DNA from: Pomacea canaliculata
Taxonomy: Eukaryota; Mollusca; Gastropoda; Architaenioglossa; Ampullariidae
Assembly (NCBI RefSeq): GCF_003073045.1
Contig: NC_037590.1
Span: forward strand, 18,152,708 to 18,216,707
Direction of reading: 5' to 3'
DNA: 64,000 bases
Positions 13,501 to 24,552 of the stretch are shown here, piece by piece. How positions within the stretch are numbered: position 1 is the stretch's first letter; the number at the start of each line of letters is the position of its first letter. The notes under the pieces are model-generated. The model had not been told where the DNA came from. It did no database searches and saw only the letters and a list, made by a program, of their open reading frames with translations. The position numbers and the translations under genes are program-made.

Positions 13501-16425
13501 TCAAATCTGCACATAGAGGTTTCCAGTTGAAAATAGAGAAAAGGTTGCTTGGGGTAACATGAGATGAGTTTTAATGAAGCTGATAAAATGTGCAGAGTCA
13601 GAAGTACATTTATGCCAATATTTCTTACAGTAACAATAAGATGAGTTTTCATGGAGTTGATGATAAAATGTGCAGGCTCAGAAGTATATTTATACCAATG
13701 GATGCACCCACTTCTTCATGCACTGGCTGCTAGAGCACCTTGACCTGACTGGAGCTATAGCTCTTGGCTTTGCCATTCCACAGGTAGGATCATCTCAGGA
13801 CATCATCTGTATTATGGACATAGAGCTATGGAGAATACTGAAGGGTCTTCATATTTCATATATGTTTTCTTTCTGATTCTTTCTAGATTTGGTTAAAAAT
13901 TTCTATTAATAATAATAATAATGGGAACTTAAAACACGCAGCATTACGTACCAAGGTAGATTGCACTCTCTGTGATTCACAACATCAGAAAGAGAATGAG
14001 TGACAGTTTGGATTATTCGAAATGCTGACAGTCTGCATTTCTCGTGGTTCTGAAAAACTGCTGCTTTAGCACAAGAAATGCAGACTTTCAACGTCTGAAT
14101 AGTCCAAACTGTTGCTCATTCTCTCTCTTTCTGTTTGGTGTTGATTGCTGGCAACCTTGTGGATGGTACATTAGCGTGACGTAATACACCATTACTGGTG
14201 CTTGTTAATGGCAGGTATGAATCGTGTACTTTGCTAGCAGATAATTAACAGATGGACTTTGGAAGCTGAAATTTACAGGTTAGGTTTGTAGCACCTATAT
14301 CTACTGATATCTGCAAAAAATGCAAACCATTCAGGTTGGTCTTAAAGAAACAAGAAAGAAGCTGGTTCTTGCATAAATACATTACAATACCAAAGAAGCT
14401 TGTAGAGGAAATCATGAAGACTACAACAAAAGAAATTCAGCAGAAAAAGGTAGGTAGGGAAATAATTCAGCCATGGTAATGCCAGACAGTGACGGCTTTA
14501 GAAGTAAAAATAGTGGTAGTATATGAAGTAGTATAATACAAACTCAATATGGGATTGTTATTCATATGAATGAAAGCACTATCCAGAAAATGTATATAGA
14601 TGTGAGATGTACTGTGACATAAAAACCACAGGACAGCCAAGTCGTGCCCAAAAGTAAAAATGCACTTCCTTCTTTTTATGTGTACAGTCACCAGTACTTA
14701 CAAACGTTACTGCTCACAGTTAATTGAAGAAGTGTGCCAGTTAAGAAACACAGTAATGATAAAAGTTTATGTCATGTCTGTGGCATAGGCTCAACAAAGT
14801 CCAGGTTTCCTGGCTACAGCCACATGGATCTAAGTTTTGCAAATGCAGCAATGGTCTTCAGCAGTTGTAAATGTAGAAAGCCAGCATTTTTTAAGTAAGT
14901 CAGTATACTAGTGTGATAGTTTCACAGTGCCATGGGACAGATGAAAACAAACATTACTACCTGGAACAGTTAGAGTTCTGAAGGAGATAGCTATTGTGGT
15001 GAAGCACAGCATAGATGGCATAAAACATTGTTTATGCAGTGTCCAACATTGGTAAGGACCAATAAGAAACAATAGACTTTTCAACCTGAGTTAAGTTTTA
15101 AAAAAGCACATGTTAAATGTTATTTTTCATTTTTCTCTGTGATTTTGTTTTATCTGATCCTGCCAACTCTGATGTATGTGTTATAACTGATATAGCTGTC
15201 AGCACTGATATAGTTGCAATGATTACAGTGCCTCTTGTCATTTTTGACATAAAGCGCACACATACAAATACACTGGTAATAGTGATTCCCTGTGTGAGTA
15301 ACAAGACATTTATATGTTGCTTTTGGGCTCTATATTGATTTTTTTTTGCCTAAATAAATCATTTATGTTTAAGTTGCCTAAAACGTAATATGTGTAAGTA
15401 ATTATTATTAATTACAGTTTAGGCAGAATGTTACTGGAAGTTGTTTTTGCTCCTGAATTCCAGTGACAGTGCCAGTGCCATAGTGTATGCTATACTTACA
15501 GTTAGGTCAAAATATTACTAGAATAAGTGCTTTTTTACCCCTTGAATTCAATATGAAAGTACTATATGCATACACCTAAGCAAAGACAGTGGTAACTGCT
15601 ACAAAATTGCTACTGATCAAAACTTTAAAGGGCATTTGCAAATTCATATAAAAAACACAAAACTATGAAAAATGTATATCTGATTTTGTTTTTTTTTCCA
15701 CTTGCTTCGTTTCCTTTTTTCAATATTTTAGTAGATGTTGCTGAAAGTTTTTTCTCTTTTGCTTAATGGTCAGCCGCAGTTTGCAAACTTTAACGAACAT
15801 TGACCCATGCTAGTCATAACAGTGAAGTCATTCATTATCTGCTTTATCTGCTACTTCAGCATATTCATTTGATATTTGTGTGTCTGAATCCCTACATTCC
15901 TCAGATTCAAACATGTATGGCTTTGTACTTCAAGACTATGCAGACTTTGATCTTCACAGGAGCAAAATAAATTGACATCTTTCAAGGAATCTGATACACT
16001 GTTCAGACAACTGGGCATTGTTTAGATGTTTAGTGTGGATTGGGACTAGCTCTGATATCGCACATTGTTCTCATGCAGGAGAGCAATTTTGCAGAACTTG
16101 CTGACTACAGGTGCAAATCTCCAACTTTGAAGTTAGATAATAATAAACTGCTGTTTCAGAATATATCTATATTATCTCTATCTACCAGAATCTGTTTTTT
16201 AACTCAGGCCAGTCAGGTAGACCTTTAATAGTGTTAAAATGTGTTATGAACATGCATTTTATTTAAGATATACTTCATGCTTGTTAATTTAGTAAGTAAC
16301 CTTTCAGATCACTAATACATTCTGTATGTTTTTTACAGATTATTGGAATCCTGCTGGTGTACTTTTTCATCCGCCGTGTTGGACAGTACCAGAAGGGTTA
16401 TCGTGTGGGCCAGTATTTTGGCTAG
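5668..16425 (+). CDS. Tetraspanin of the TspanC8 group (Tspan33/15-like)
   Basis: Eight coding exons, all joined in phase 0 with GT-AG introns: 5668-5808, 6207-6392, 6883-6957, 11412-11519, 12763-12876, 13114-13164, 13676-13783 and 16339-16425, giving 289 residues. The ATG sits in a good context (aaaATGG). The cytoplasmic N-terminus has Cys27 and Cys34, plausible palmitoylation sites. TM1 spans exons 1-2, TM2 lies in exon 2, TM3 in exon 3 and TM4 across exons 7-8. The large extracellular loop has CCG at 173-175 and eight cysteines (173, 174, 191, 197, 203, 204, 216, 235). Eight loop cysteines define TspanC8 proteins, which in animals escort ADAM10 and so affect Notch shedding. The word IYTNGC and the ALGFAIPQ end of TM4 match Tspan33-like members closely. 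The exact vertebrate counterpart is uncertain. Confidence 0.93.
7825..8166 (+). other. Unrecognised 113-codon ORF inside tetraspanin intron 3
   Basis: An ATG-initiated frame encodes 113 residues, including KTVQEAIELFQHVERTSKKF, and then turns hydrophobic. It has no splice sites linking it to the tetraspanin, and intron 3 is otherwise AT-rich and non-coding. It resembles no family I can name. It may be a relic of a transposon ORF or chance; the lysine-rich helical first half is the only coding-like part. Confidence 0.25.
8626..8763. repeat. Two-copy tandem repeat, about 66 bp
   Basis: Two adjacent copies start at 8626 and 8692, each opening 'cctgagc.tgaacttatttct' and continuing 'tcagagattttt.attctacatcaacaattagataaagt.gtcccctga'. 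They differ by a few substitutions and one T. The repeat lies in intron 3 of the tetraspanin gene with no evident function. Confidence 0.85.
10010..10110. repeat. Dispersed repeat, copy 2
   Basis: Second copy of the repeat described at 3764-3880, in the same orientation, here within tetraspanin intron 3. It keeps 'catgtaaagaaaattt', 'aaatgtaaa', 'ggttaggtt', 'gatctcatct' and 'aagacattatgtaataa'. Confidence 0.6.
10529..10553. repeat. Poly(T) tract of 25 bases
   Basis: An uninterrupted run of 25 T, equal to a poly(A) tail on the minus strand, lies in tetraspanin intron 3. It could be the tail of a minus-strand retroelement extending to the right, but I recognise no SINE or LINE body beside it. 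Confidence 0.7.
12763..12876 (+). CDS. Tetraspanin exon 5: CCG motif and disulfide core of the large loop
   Basis: The exon encodes 38 residues starting YECCGL, the tetraspanin signature, and contains six of the eight loop cysteines including the GVPASCC word. TspanC8 relatives such as Tspan33 carry a very similar VP.SCC word. Acceptor ctactttag and donor gtgaat are both present. The remaining two cysteines come from exon 6 (TCGHD) and exon 7 (NGC). Confidence 0.9.
13986..14133. repeat. Long imperfect hairpin in tetraspanin intron 7
   Basis: Arms of about 70 bases are inverted copies of each other. The left arm begins cagaaagagaatgag and reads through acagtttgga and agtctgcatttct. The right arm carries the reverse complements agaaatgcagact, tccaaactgt and ctcattctctctctttctg. 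Only scattered mismatches and one 'ga' repeat difference separate them, and the loop is a few bases near 14060. The structure could be a small MITE or an RNA hairpin in the pre-mRNA. No clear target duplication was found. Confidence 0.75.
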
Positions 16426-19400
16426 AAGAATTGTGACATAGTTTTTTTCCAATTGTAGATGCTAGTCACATGCACCAGTAGGCTAATACACATCAGAATA
16501 ATGCCAGGTGTAAAAGCAGCTGTGAAATCTTGTTAGTTGCTGGTCTTACCAGATGGAGCAGTTACAGTTAGCTTTTGAAGAAGCAGTCATTGAAGGAACA
16601 TTTCATGTTAAAAACCTTTTCCCTTTTCCGCATATTTGGACTGTTAAGGATTTGTGCAACAACAACAAAAAATCTTTTAAGGCTGCCTGATCACAGTCCA
16701 TGCTGACTGCCAATTTCTTCAGGTGCATCTATCTGTTTTGCCATATAAAAAGATAAGATCTTTGATATTTGTCATTAGACATTGTGTGAGAAGCTTTCCA
16801 GGCTTTACCTGGTGCAGAAGGTGAGCAGTGCAATTCCCTTTGAATCTCAGATGTCTTCATCACACCTTTTCATTATTTGTTTACTGTTTTTATTTTAATG
16901 AGCTTTTTGGCATTTCTCTTCCCTCCATCCAGACATTTTTTTGGATATTGGATATTGTTGATATTTTTTTTACGCTAACTTGGATTTGTCACATCCTGGT
17001 TTGAAATGATCTCTTCATGTAATATAAAGTCAACTGTGAAAATCTGTTTTCGGGACTTTGTGGGTTCAAATTGCATGTTGTCAGGAAAATGTACCTCTGC
17101 CTTACAAATACCTTTTGATGTTTTTGAAGTCTTGATTCCTCTATCTCTAAAATATTACACATAAAAAATATAGGTTGAGTGCATTTTTTGTTCTTTTCTA
17201 CTGTCATAATTTCTTATCACTCTCAGAACCATTATTCTTGCACTTTGTAGTCCATGGTAGTTTGTATTTTTCTTGCTACAAACAGCCACTTTAGACTGTA
17301 AATCATTTATGTTAGCACCATATAAACATGTGCTGCACTGAAAAAGTGCATTCTTTAGTCTTTTGATTGTATAATCGCAGTTGCCAGTTCTAAATTGTCT
17401 GCCTGGGTTGTTGAGTCATGTACTGTGTATAAACACTCTATTTCAGAGTCACAACTATTTTACAGTGATGGTGGGAATGGGATGGTGATAGTATAAATAT
17501 TGCATACAATCACACCCCTCATTTGTAGCTGATGATCAAAGACTCAGGGTAACAGAGAATTCAGTGAGCTGCATGGTGAGAAAAGATTAAAGAGATAGTC
17601 TGTTGACAGATATTGTGAAGAAATCCTGTTGAACTGGCATATTGGTACAATCAAATTGAAATGCTTTTTTCTTTTAACTTGAGAAGAATTGTCAAAGGTT
17701 GTGTAGTCCTGGATAATTATTATTTTAGAACTGTAGGATTATTAGTTTGGACCATATGTGTTTTCTGAAAACCTACCTGTTGGTTTTTTTCAAATAATGC
17801 AAGTTTTAATGAGAGAATTTTGTTCATGCTGAGCAGTAGGTCCACTAATACACCATAGCATTTTCTGTTGAAGAGGTATGGTGTCAGTGGCTTTTCATGA
17901 CACCTTCTGTACTAGTGCCTCACTTGACAAAAGCAGTGGTATTTTGTAACGAAGTGCTAAATATTGATAGATTTGGGTGATAATACCAGATTATGCACCT
18001 TGTAACCTTGCACTGCATGCATTTAGTTCATGCAGCTTGAAGCAATAGATGGTTGTTTAACAACATTTTAAACAAAAGAATTCTCTCTTGATAAATATCA
18101 CTTACAGCGTACCAGACTTGTAATTCTTGTATATATTTTGGCATGTATACGCATCCATTTATATAAATGCTTAGTTAATTTGTGTCCCTATTATGATGGT
18201 GCATCTGGAATATTTCTGAGTTTCTGTGCATCCAGGTACTAAATTGACTGGACAGACACTTTAGATTTTCAGCAAACATCGTATGTGTTCTTCTCATCCT
18301 TTAACTGGTACCCGAGGTCGTAGGGAAAACTCAGTGGAATGCTGCATACAAGTTCACGCCAATTGTTCACAGTAGTCACCCAGCTTCTGCTTGCTCTGGT
18401 GTTGACTGCCTTCAAAATAACCCCGTAGAACTGTCTATGGCAAGGTGTCATGTCAGGCAACATGACCAAACCTAAATACTATATGTAAATCCTTTTTTTT
18501 CTAGTAAATCAACATAATAAGAAGGCATTGTTTAGATCAACAAATAACGAATATTGGCTAAAGTGGATCATTTAAATTTAAATAAAAATCTTCTCTTACT
18601 ATCAACACTAATAAAAATACACATTAAACATTTTGGGAAAAAAGTGAAGCTGGTTGTATTTTCTCTTCACTTAAATGAGAATGAAACTGACATAGAATGA
18701 TTTCTTGTTTTATACTGTTTCAAGAAAAGAAACTAGACTTTTTATTTTTTTTAGGGTGTAATTTGGAACTAATCCCTTCCCCCATTTCAGATCAGTACAG
18801 TTCTTTTTAAGTAATCTGGCTGTGATTTTACACAAAAATGTTATTGAAATAATGCTTTTTATGTGATTGTAACCATATATTTTTTGTGGGAAGAGGGAGT
18901 GGGTATGATCTGTATGGTCAAGATTTGTTTTAATTACAAACTTTTGATTAGGTAATTAACATTTCAAAAGGTTAAATTAATTTAATATATAATCAACAGA
19001 TTCTAGTCAGCTTATGCCCATTATCAGGACTAATGTCTTTGCTTTTACTTTTGAAATTACTAATGAATGGGGCATCATTATTTTCATTTACATTTCCCCA
19101 TCATATTGATCTTTAATGTTCTTAGAATTGAAATCGATGTTTAAATTTTAAAGAAATTCAAATATTTCCCCTTTTTTCCCCTTTCATTTATATAATTTGA
19201 TACCATGCTTTTAGTATAAACTTTTATGAGTTACATTTCTGAGCATTGGTGTTATTTGTTATTGGACTTTTTGTGTATTGCTGTTATCCTGTACTGTATG
19301 GTAGCAGCAGTGGTTGGAGTAATGAATGGAACCACTACCGGTGATATATGGAAATAATCACTTTTTACATATTTTGAACAGTACCAGTCACAGAACTGTT

Positions 19401-21900
19401 ATATTGCTGAAAATAGGCTTTTGTGTAAGCAGTGCATAATATTCTGAGTATTCTTCAGGTTTATACTAGTTTTAAACTAAGTTTTATGCTTTTTGGTTTG
19501 TAAAGATCTGTAATTCCCAGCAAGTGCCATTTACAGATAAATGGCTGTGGCATGATCATAAGAATATATAGTGCTTTCAGGTTTTGGGGAAAAAAAGGAT
19601 GATTGGCCATATTCTGTGGGATCCCTTATGACCACAGGTTTCTCTAAAAGGAACAGCAGAGATGAAAACCCTAGCTCTTGAATTTTTGTTTATTATTTAA
19701 CATTCAGAGATTACAGCCCAGATTTATAAACCACCTCCCAGTTGACTGTCAACTATGTTTGGCATTGGATGGGGATGTGTTTAAAATCCCATGACTTTGG
19801 AGTAGTTCATGTTTGGAAGAAAAAAATAGTTTGGCATATTCAACAATTATCAACAGTATATAGTTTTATAAATGCCAAATAACCAGCATTTAATGTTTAC
19901 AAAAACTTAATTTGCATAATATGTCACTACAAAATGCTCATTTGAAGATAAACAATATTCACAGCATTTTTTAATTATTTACTCTTTGTTGTGGCGAAGG
20001 TGGAGGGATGGGGTGGGGCAGAAGAAAGAAAGCCAGCCCTTTCTGTTTCTTGTGCTATTACCGATTTCTTCCATGACAATCTGGGTCTCAAAAAATATGT
20101 TTAAAACCACTATTTTCATGTGTCTGTTAGTATGTTCTAACAAACAATGGGAACAAGCTCTTAAGAGCAAGCAAACAAATTTTCTGGAACAGTTGTAAAG
20201 CTGATTTTGCTCAACGACTGCAGTTGTTTTCTTTAGTTGGTGTCACATTATGAATACTCTAAAAACAGAAACAAATTTTCCAGGGAAAACTATATTGAAA
20301 ACTTCTACCTCAATTATCAGAATAAAAAAAAAAGTCCTGAAATCTCAGTCTTCAACAGTCAGGTTAAAAAGTTCGTTAGTATTCTTTTGGCATAAGTTAA
20401 GTATTTTGTTCATGAAATGCAGATTGAGAGCTTTCTTTGGTACTGTACTTAAATCAATGTCAATGGCAGAATATTATTTTCCTATCTGAGCATTGTATGT
20501 CTTGAGATTAATAAAACACTGATGCATTCCTTTTCCTGTTTTAAGGGATATTCAGGGTAGTGATCTAGGCTGTAAATTATACATTGAAGTACTTGGACAC
20601 ATGTAGTAGACACTTTGTTGGTGTTTTTTTTTTTGTTTGTTTCTTTCTTTTGTCTATTTGAACATTTTTTGTGTTCATGTAGGCACATTCCAGATCATCT
20701 CTTTAGTAAATTTATCCTTTGTTGTGTCCCTTTTCACATGAGCTTGTGGACAGAAAGCCCTATCTCAATTATAACTGCTTTGCGTACACTGACTTTGATT
20801 ACCGTTTTGAACTTTTATAGATGATTAGAGGAACACAGTAATTTTAACTAATCAATTGATGAAGTCTAAAGCCCATATACTGAATTTAGAATGTTTTTAA
20901 TTGTGTTGTGAGAAAATTAGTCTTGTGGCATTTGTATAGGTGTGTGTATATATATACATAAAATTTAAATGGCTTCAAGTGATATTGCTGATTACTGTGT
21001 AAGTACAACGACATGAGTGATTTTTATAATTCTGTGGTACAGATATCTTCTCCAAGTCTTGGTCTTAAATTGGATGACATTATGGACTGAGTGTGAGGTT
21101 ATCAAGAAAATATGGTAAATTATCTAAGCGACTCCGGAGTGTCAAACTATGCTTGTTAAGGTATTTCAACTTTAGTTGTCATTTTTATTTTGGCATTCTT
21201 TAGAATTTTGTTAATGCCAAATGTTTTAAGAAATTGTAAACTTCGTGCAAACACAATTTTTCTTGGAGAGAAACGTGTTTAAAATGGTAGTATCTAATCA
21301 CTTTTCTTCCTTGAAACATACAGTTATTGATTTATTACTGATAAGTAATCATTAAAAAAATGCCTCAGTGATCATAGTGTTGTGGCTATAGGTATTTGTG
21401 TATGGAGTAACACCCTTACCAGCTTACCTGATTTTATTATGTATGGGCTTTTGTATTGCTTTTTATGTGCTCTATTTATGTCCAATTAAAAAAGCCAGCT
21501 GATTTGTGTACCATTTTTACTTGTTTATATATGTGCATATGCGAGTGAAAAAGATTATGAACTGTTTGGTAGTTCTCTTGACCCACTCAAATGCATGAAA
21601 GAGATGTCCTAGCTAATAAAACTGAAATGGAGGAAAAGATGAATAAAAATGTTTGAATACCACAGAATCAGCATCAGCAACTGAAAATTGTACTTCAGAT
21701 AAAGTATTTACTTAATAATTGATTACTAGTGAGAAACCCAGAACTGATTCTGCATATTTTTGTTTGGTGGGGTTGGAGAATTGCATATTTGTTTTCATGT
21801 GAATATGTTTATAGATGATGTGTAACCTCTGGCATCATTAATGATTAACATGCATAAAAAAAAACTTTTACGTGAGGAATACTTATTGGCTATTAACCCA
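16426..21900 (+). other. Tetraspanin 3' UTR and following AT-rich spacer
   Basis: No recognisable gene lies in these 5.5 kb. The tetraspanin 3' UTR starts here. Canonical AATAAA signals on the plus strand occur at 18581-18586, 20510-20515 and 21615-21620, so the UTR end cannot be fixed from sequence alone. Open frames in this stretch are short and not gene-like. Confidence 0.5.
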
Positions 21901-22081
21901 ATCTCTCGATATCCCTTTGCGGATTAAGTTTTAGTTCATTTACAATTTCTGGTGCCGGTCGTTGTGGGATCGGGCTGTCAAGGCCCGCTACTCAGGCCAT
22001 CTTGGACGATGGTCCACTCCTTTACGTTCGTAAGCTAGTTCTTCTGGCCACTGCAGCGTCGACCTCCCTCGAAAGTATAAG

Positions 22082-22256
22082 AGGTCCGGTGGCGCAACGG
22101 TTAGCATCTGTCGCCAATACAAGGTTGGTTGTCCTGCGTTCAGCTAGTCCATGGCACGCTGTTCTTTTTTACATGTGGCATCTGTTTACAGAGCTGGCTG
22201 CCTTGCCGTGATATGGCCTTAGTTGCTGGCTCGGCGAAAAAAAAAAAAAAGAAAAA
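22082..22256 (+). mobile_element. tRNA-derived SINE
   Basis: The head GGTCCGGTGGCGCAACGG contains a good RNA polymerase III A box (tggcgcaacggtta). A weaker B box (gcgttcagctagtcc) lies about 50 bases downstream. A short body ending 'ttgctggctcggcg' is followed by an A-rich tail at 22237-22256. This order, tRNA-like head, unrelated body, A tail, defines a tRNA-derived SINE. It is not a functional tRNA because the cloverleaf cannot be completed. Flanking GC-richer sequence at 21950-22080 may be another repeat. Confidence 0.75.
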
Positions 22257-22282
22257 GCTTCAATGCTCCCCTTCCCCTCCCT

Positions 22283-22560
22283 CCAAAGTACTTTCAAGAA
22301 TAGTCATCGACAGATCGACTGTTGTGCTGGGTCACATGGCCAAACCAGATCGACTAGCTGTTGCAAATAGGAATTTATAGTGATCTATGAGTGTGCCGAC
22401 CGTGTTTTGTACAGTCATTGGTTTTATGTTCTCTTTATGAGATCTGGAGCAGCTTCTTCGGGCTTAATTGTTCTCAAATGCCTTGATTTTCCTCTCTGTA
22501 TGGGCAAGCAGAGTCTACATTTCACATCCGTAAGGCACGATCGATCAGTACTTCATCGAA
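22283..22560 (-). mobile_element. Non-LTR retrotransposon relic (C-terminal ORF2 fragment), minus strand
   Basis: Read on the minus strand, 22471-22517 gives TLLAHTERKIKAFEN directly after a stop. Further downstream, around 22318-22347, another frame gives WFGHVTQHNS. The order 'WTLLADTER.IQAFE...' then '..WFGHV.RH..' is the conserved C-terminal region that follows the reverse transcriptase in many invertebrate LINE ORF2 proteins. Stops and frame changes separate the pieces, so the copy is dead. It abuts the SINE at 22082-22256, and the two together make a small repeat cluster between the tetraspanin and FERRY3 genes. Confidence 0.7.
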
Positions 22561-22599
22561 GGACTTAATCGTCTCGCAGCAAACACGCAAGATTCGGCC

Positions 22600-24550
22600 A
22601 ACCCACCGAATCTTCATGTTTGCTGGGCTGTTGCTAGAAGCAAGAGGCGAACAAAAGAATTAGCAGACGGATTTGGGACTGAGAGAGCATGTGAATAAAG
22701 CATACATATACAGAGACTCAGTTGTGTATTGTGAAGATATTACAGTCAGCAGTTTTAAATACTAGTCGTAGATCAGCTTTACATCTGTGTAAATTATACA
22801 AACTAGAGGCAGCAGCAGAAGTGTACACACAAACATAAATTGTCCAGAACTACGTTTAGGGTTTGGGCCTTTGTGGCACGATACTAAATCTAAGAGTAGT
22901 CTCTCCTAGAACACGCCCGCACTTCCGCGAAGCATCGATGAGGCAGAACAAACAGCAAGTATGTATATTCAAGTAAAAAAAATGCATTATTGGTTTATAA
23001 TGAAAAGAAAAATGCCAATGGAAAAGTCCTTGCCATTTTACATATTTTGGCTAAACAATGTTTAAGAAATGGGATTCCATTCTTTGTTAAAATTATATAC
23101 ATTCGCTATATTTTTTATCAGACAAAAACAAATCTCATGTAAATCTGTCGCATTGTCAACTAATCAGTTGCCGCTCAAGTTACAAACACATATATCATCG
23201 TTCGATATTTGTATAGGAAATACGAATTCTTACCTCCCTTTTGCCATAAAAAGGGGCGGGGGAGGGAGAGTTGCAGGCTTTCTTCATATTTTTGTAACTG
23301 GCAGAGTTCCTTTCCTTTCCTCAAATTCAAGGGACAAAAGTGACTAGACGAGGGGGGGGGGCAGCTTTCGTAATGTAGCTAGGGGGAACAAAGTAAAGAA
23401 AATCTCATGTCAGATGTAAGGGATCCTTTGAATGACTTCCAAATTGCTCTGCCTAAATTTTTCATATATATATATACAGAGCCACCAGCAAACTGCATGG
23501 CATCTTAGGGAAAATAAAACTTGTCACTTTACACTTTCGCTCGTTTGCTCCTTCTTTCTCTCTGTCTTTCACTTTCTCTCATTGGATACCCTAGAATTTG
23601 ATCTGCATAGATTTCTTCCATTTGAGTTAGGGTAGCATTGTGTACAGATTCAAAGAAACATTAAAATAAACATGACCCAGAACAAAATCCTTAAGCCACA
23701 TGTAGTCTATGATCTTCCTATAAATAAAAAGAGAATTCCTACAAAATCTGGTCAGATATGTACAGATGAAGTGGATTTTCATAGGTTTTAACAAGAATCA
23801 CACACACACATTAAGATATATATATATTTAAAAGTGTGTGTGTTTGTGTGAAAGCAAAATGGCAGAAGAAGAGGTTTAAAAAAAAAAACAAGTGTAAAAT
23901 GTGAGACTTCAGAAAATATTGAATAGGTTTTACTATAGACAAAGAAAAGAAAATATACAGGGCTTCTGCTTACTCAAAAAATTGCGTACAGTACGCATTA
24001 CAAGTTTGGAGGACCCCTTCAATTTTCGTCAATGGGGTCCCCTTCAAATTTGGCCGAAGAACAGGGAACCCTTAAAAATCTGAAGAAGGGGTCCCTGGGA
24101 CCCCAAAGAATCTAGCCTTAGCAGAAGCCCTGATATAAAACAAATTGAGCTTCAGATAAAGAATAAATATGGATAAACAATTGAATTAAAATTTGATAAT
24201 CCAACTCATACTGTTAAGAAGCAAACATAAACAGCAGGAAGAAGGAAGCGTTGTCATTCAGCAGCTGAAGGACAAAACAAGTCTGTGGACAAGAAATAAA
24301 TTCTTCAAATCAAGTTTGATCAGAAATATGCCATAACATAAGGATGTGGGAATAATACAGGCATCTTTTTACCATTCTTTTTTTTTTCAGTCTGCACATA
24401 TGCTTGCTAAGCCAGACAGTTTTCTTTCTAAGTGATGTGAAATTATCATACTTAAAGCAGCTTAGATTGCGATTTAGAGAATAGTTGGATTTTAGACTTA
24501 AACAGATTTTATTTCAAGTTGTGTCATAGTTATTCCTTTTTTTCCCCCAG
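22600..24550. other. Spacer upstream of FERRY3, possible promoter and 5' UTR exon
   Basis: The segment near 22905-22958 is CpG-richer than its surroundings, contains an ETS-like cacttccgcg word and ends with a fair donor (agcaa|gtatgt at 22959). It could be the non-coding first exon of FERRY3, whose coding start exon opens at 24551 right after an acceptor. The rest is AT-rich, with a short G run at 23353-23362 and a MITE at 23958-24132. No other gene was recognised. Confidence 0.35.
23958..24132. mobile_element. Short MITE with 14-bp inverted termini
   Basis: The left end CAGGGCTTCTGCTTA and the right end TAGCAGAAGCCCTG are reverse complements over 13-14 bases. The flanks both carry ATATA (23953-23957 and 24133-24137), a possible 5-bp target duplication. 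The 175-bp interior has no ORF and contains repeated 'ggggtccc' and 'ggacccc' words that can pair with one another. The superfamily is uncertain, because hAT would normally give 8 bp. Confidence 0.7.
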
Positions 24551-24552
24551 AG

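Noticed and set aside
22082..22155. A tRNA gene
   Set aside because: A good A box is present but the B box is weak, the stems cannot be completed, and a SINE body and A-rich tail follow.
22938..22958. Short ATG frame as the true FERRY3 start
   Set aside because: If spliced to 24551 it would be out of frame with the conserved VEKDFVFNF start, so at best it is an upstream ORF.
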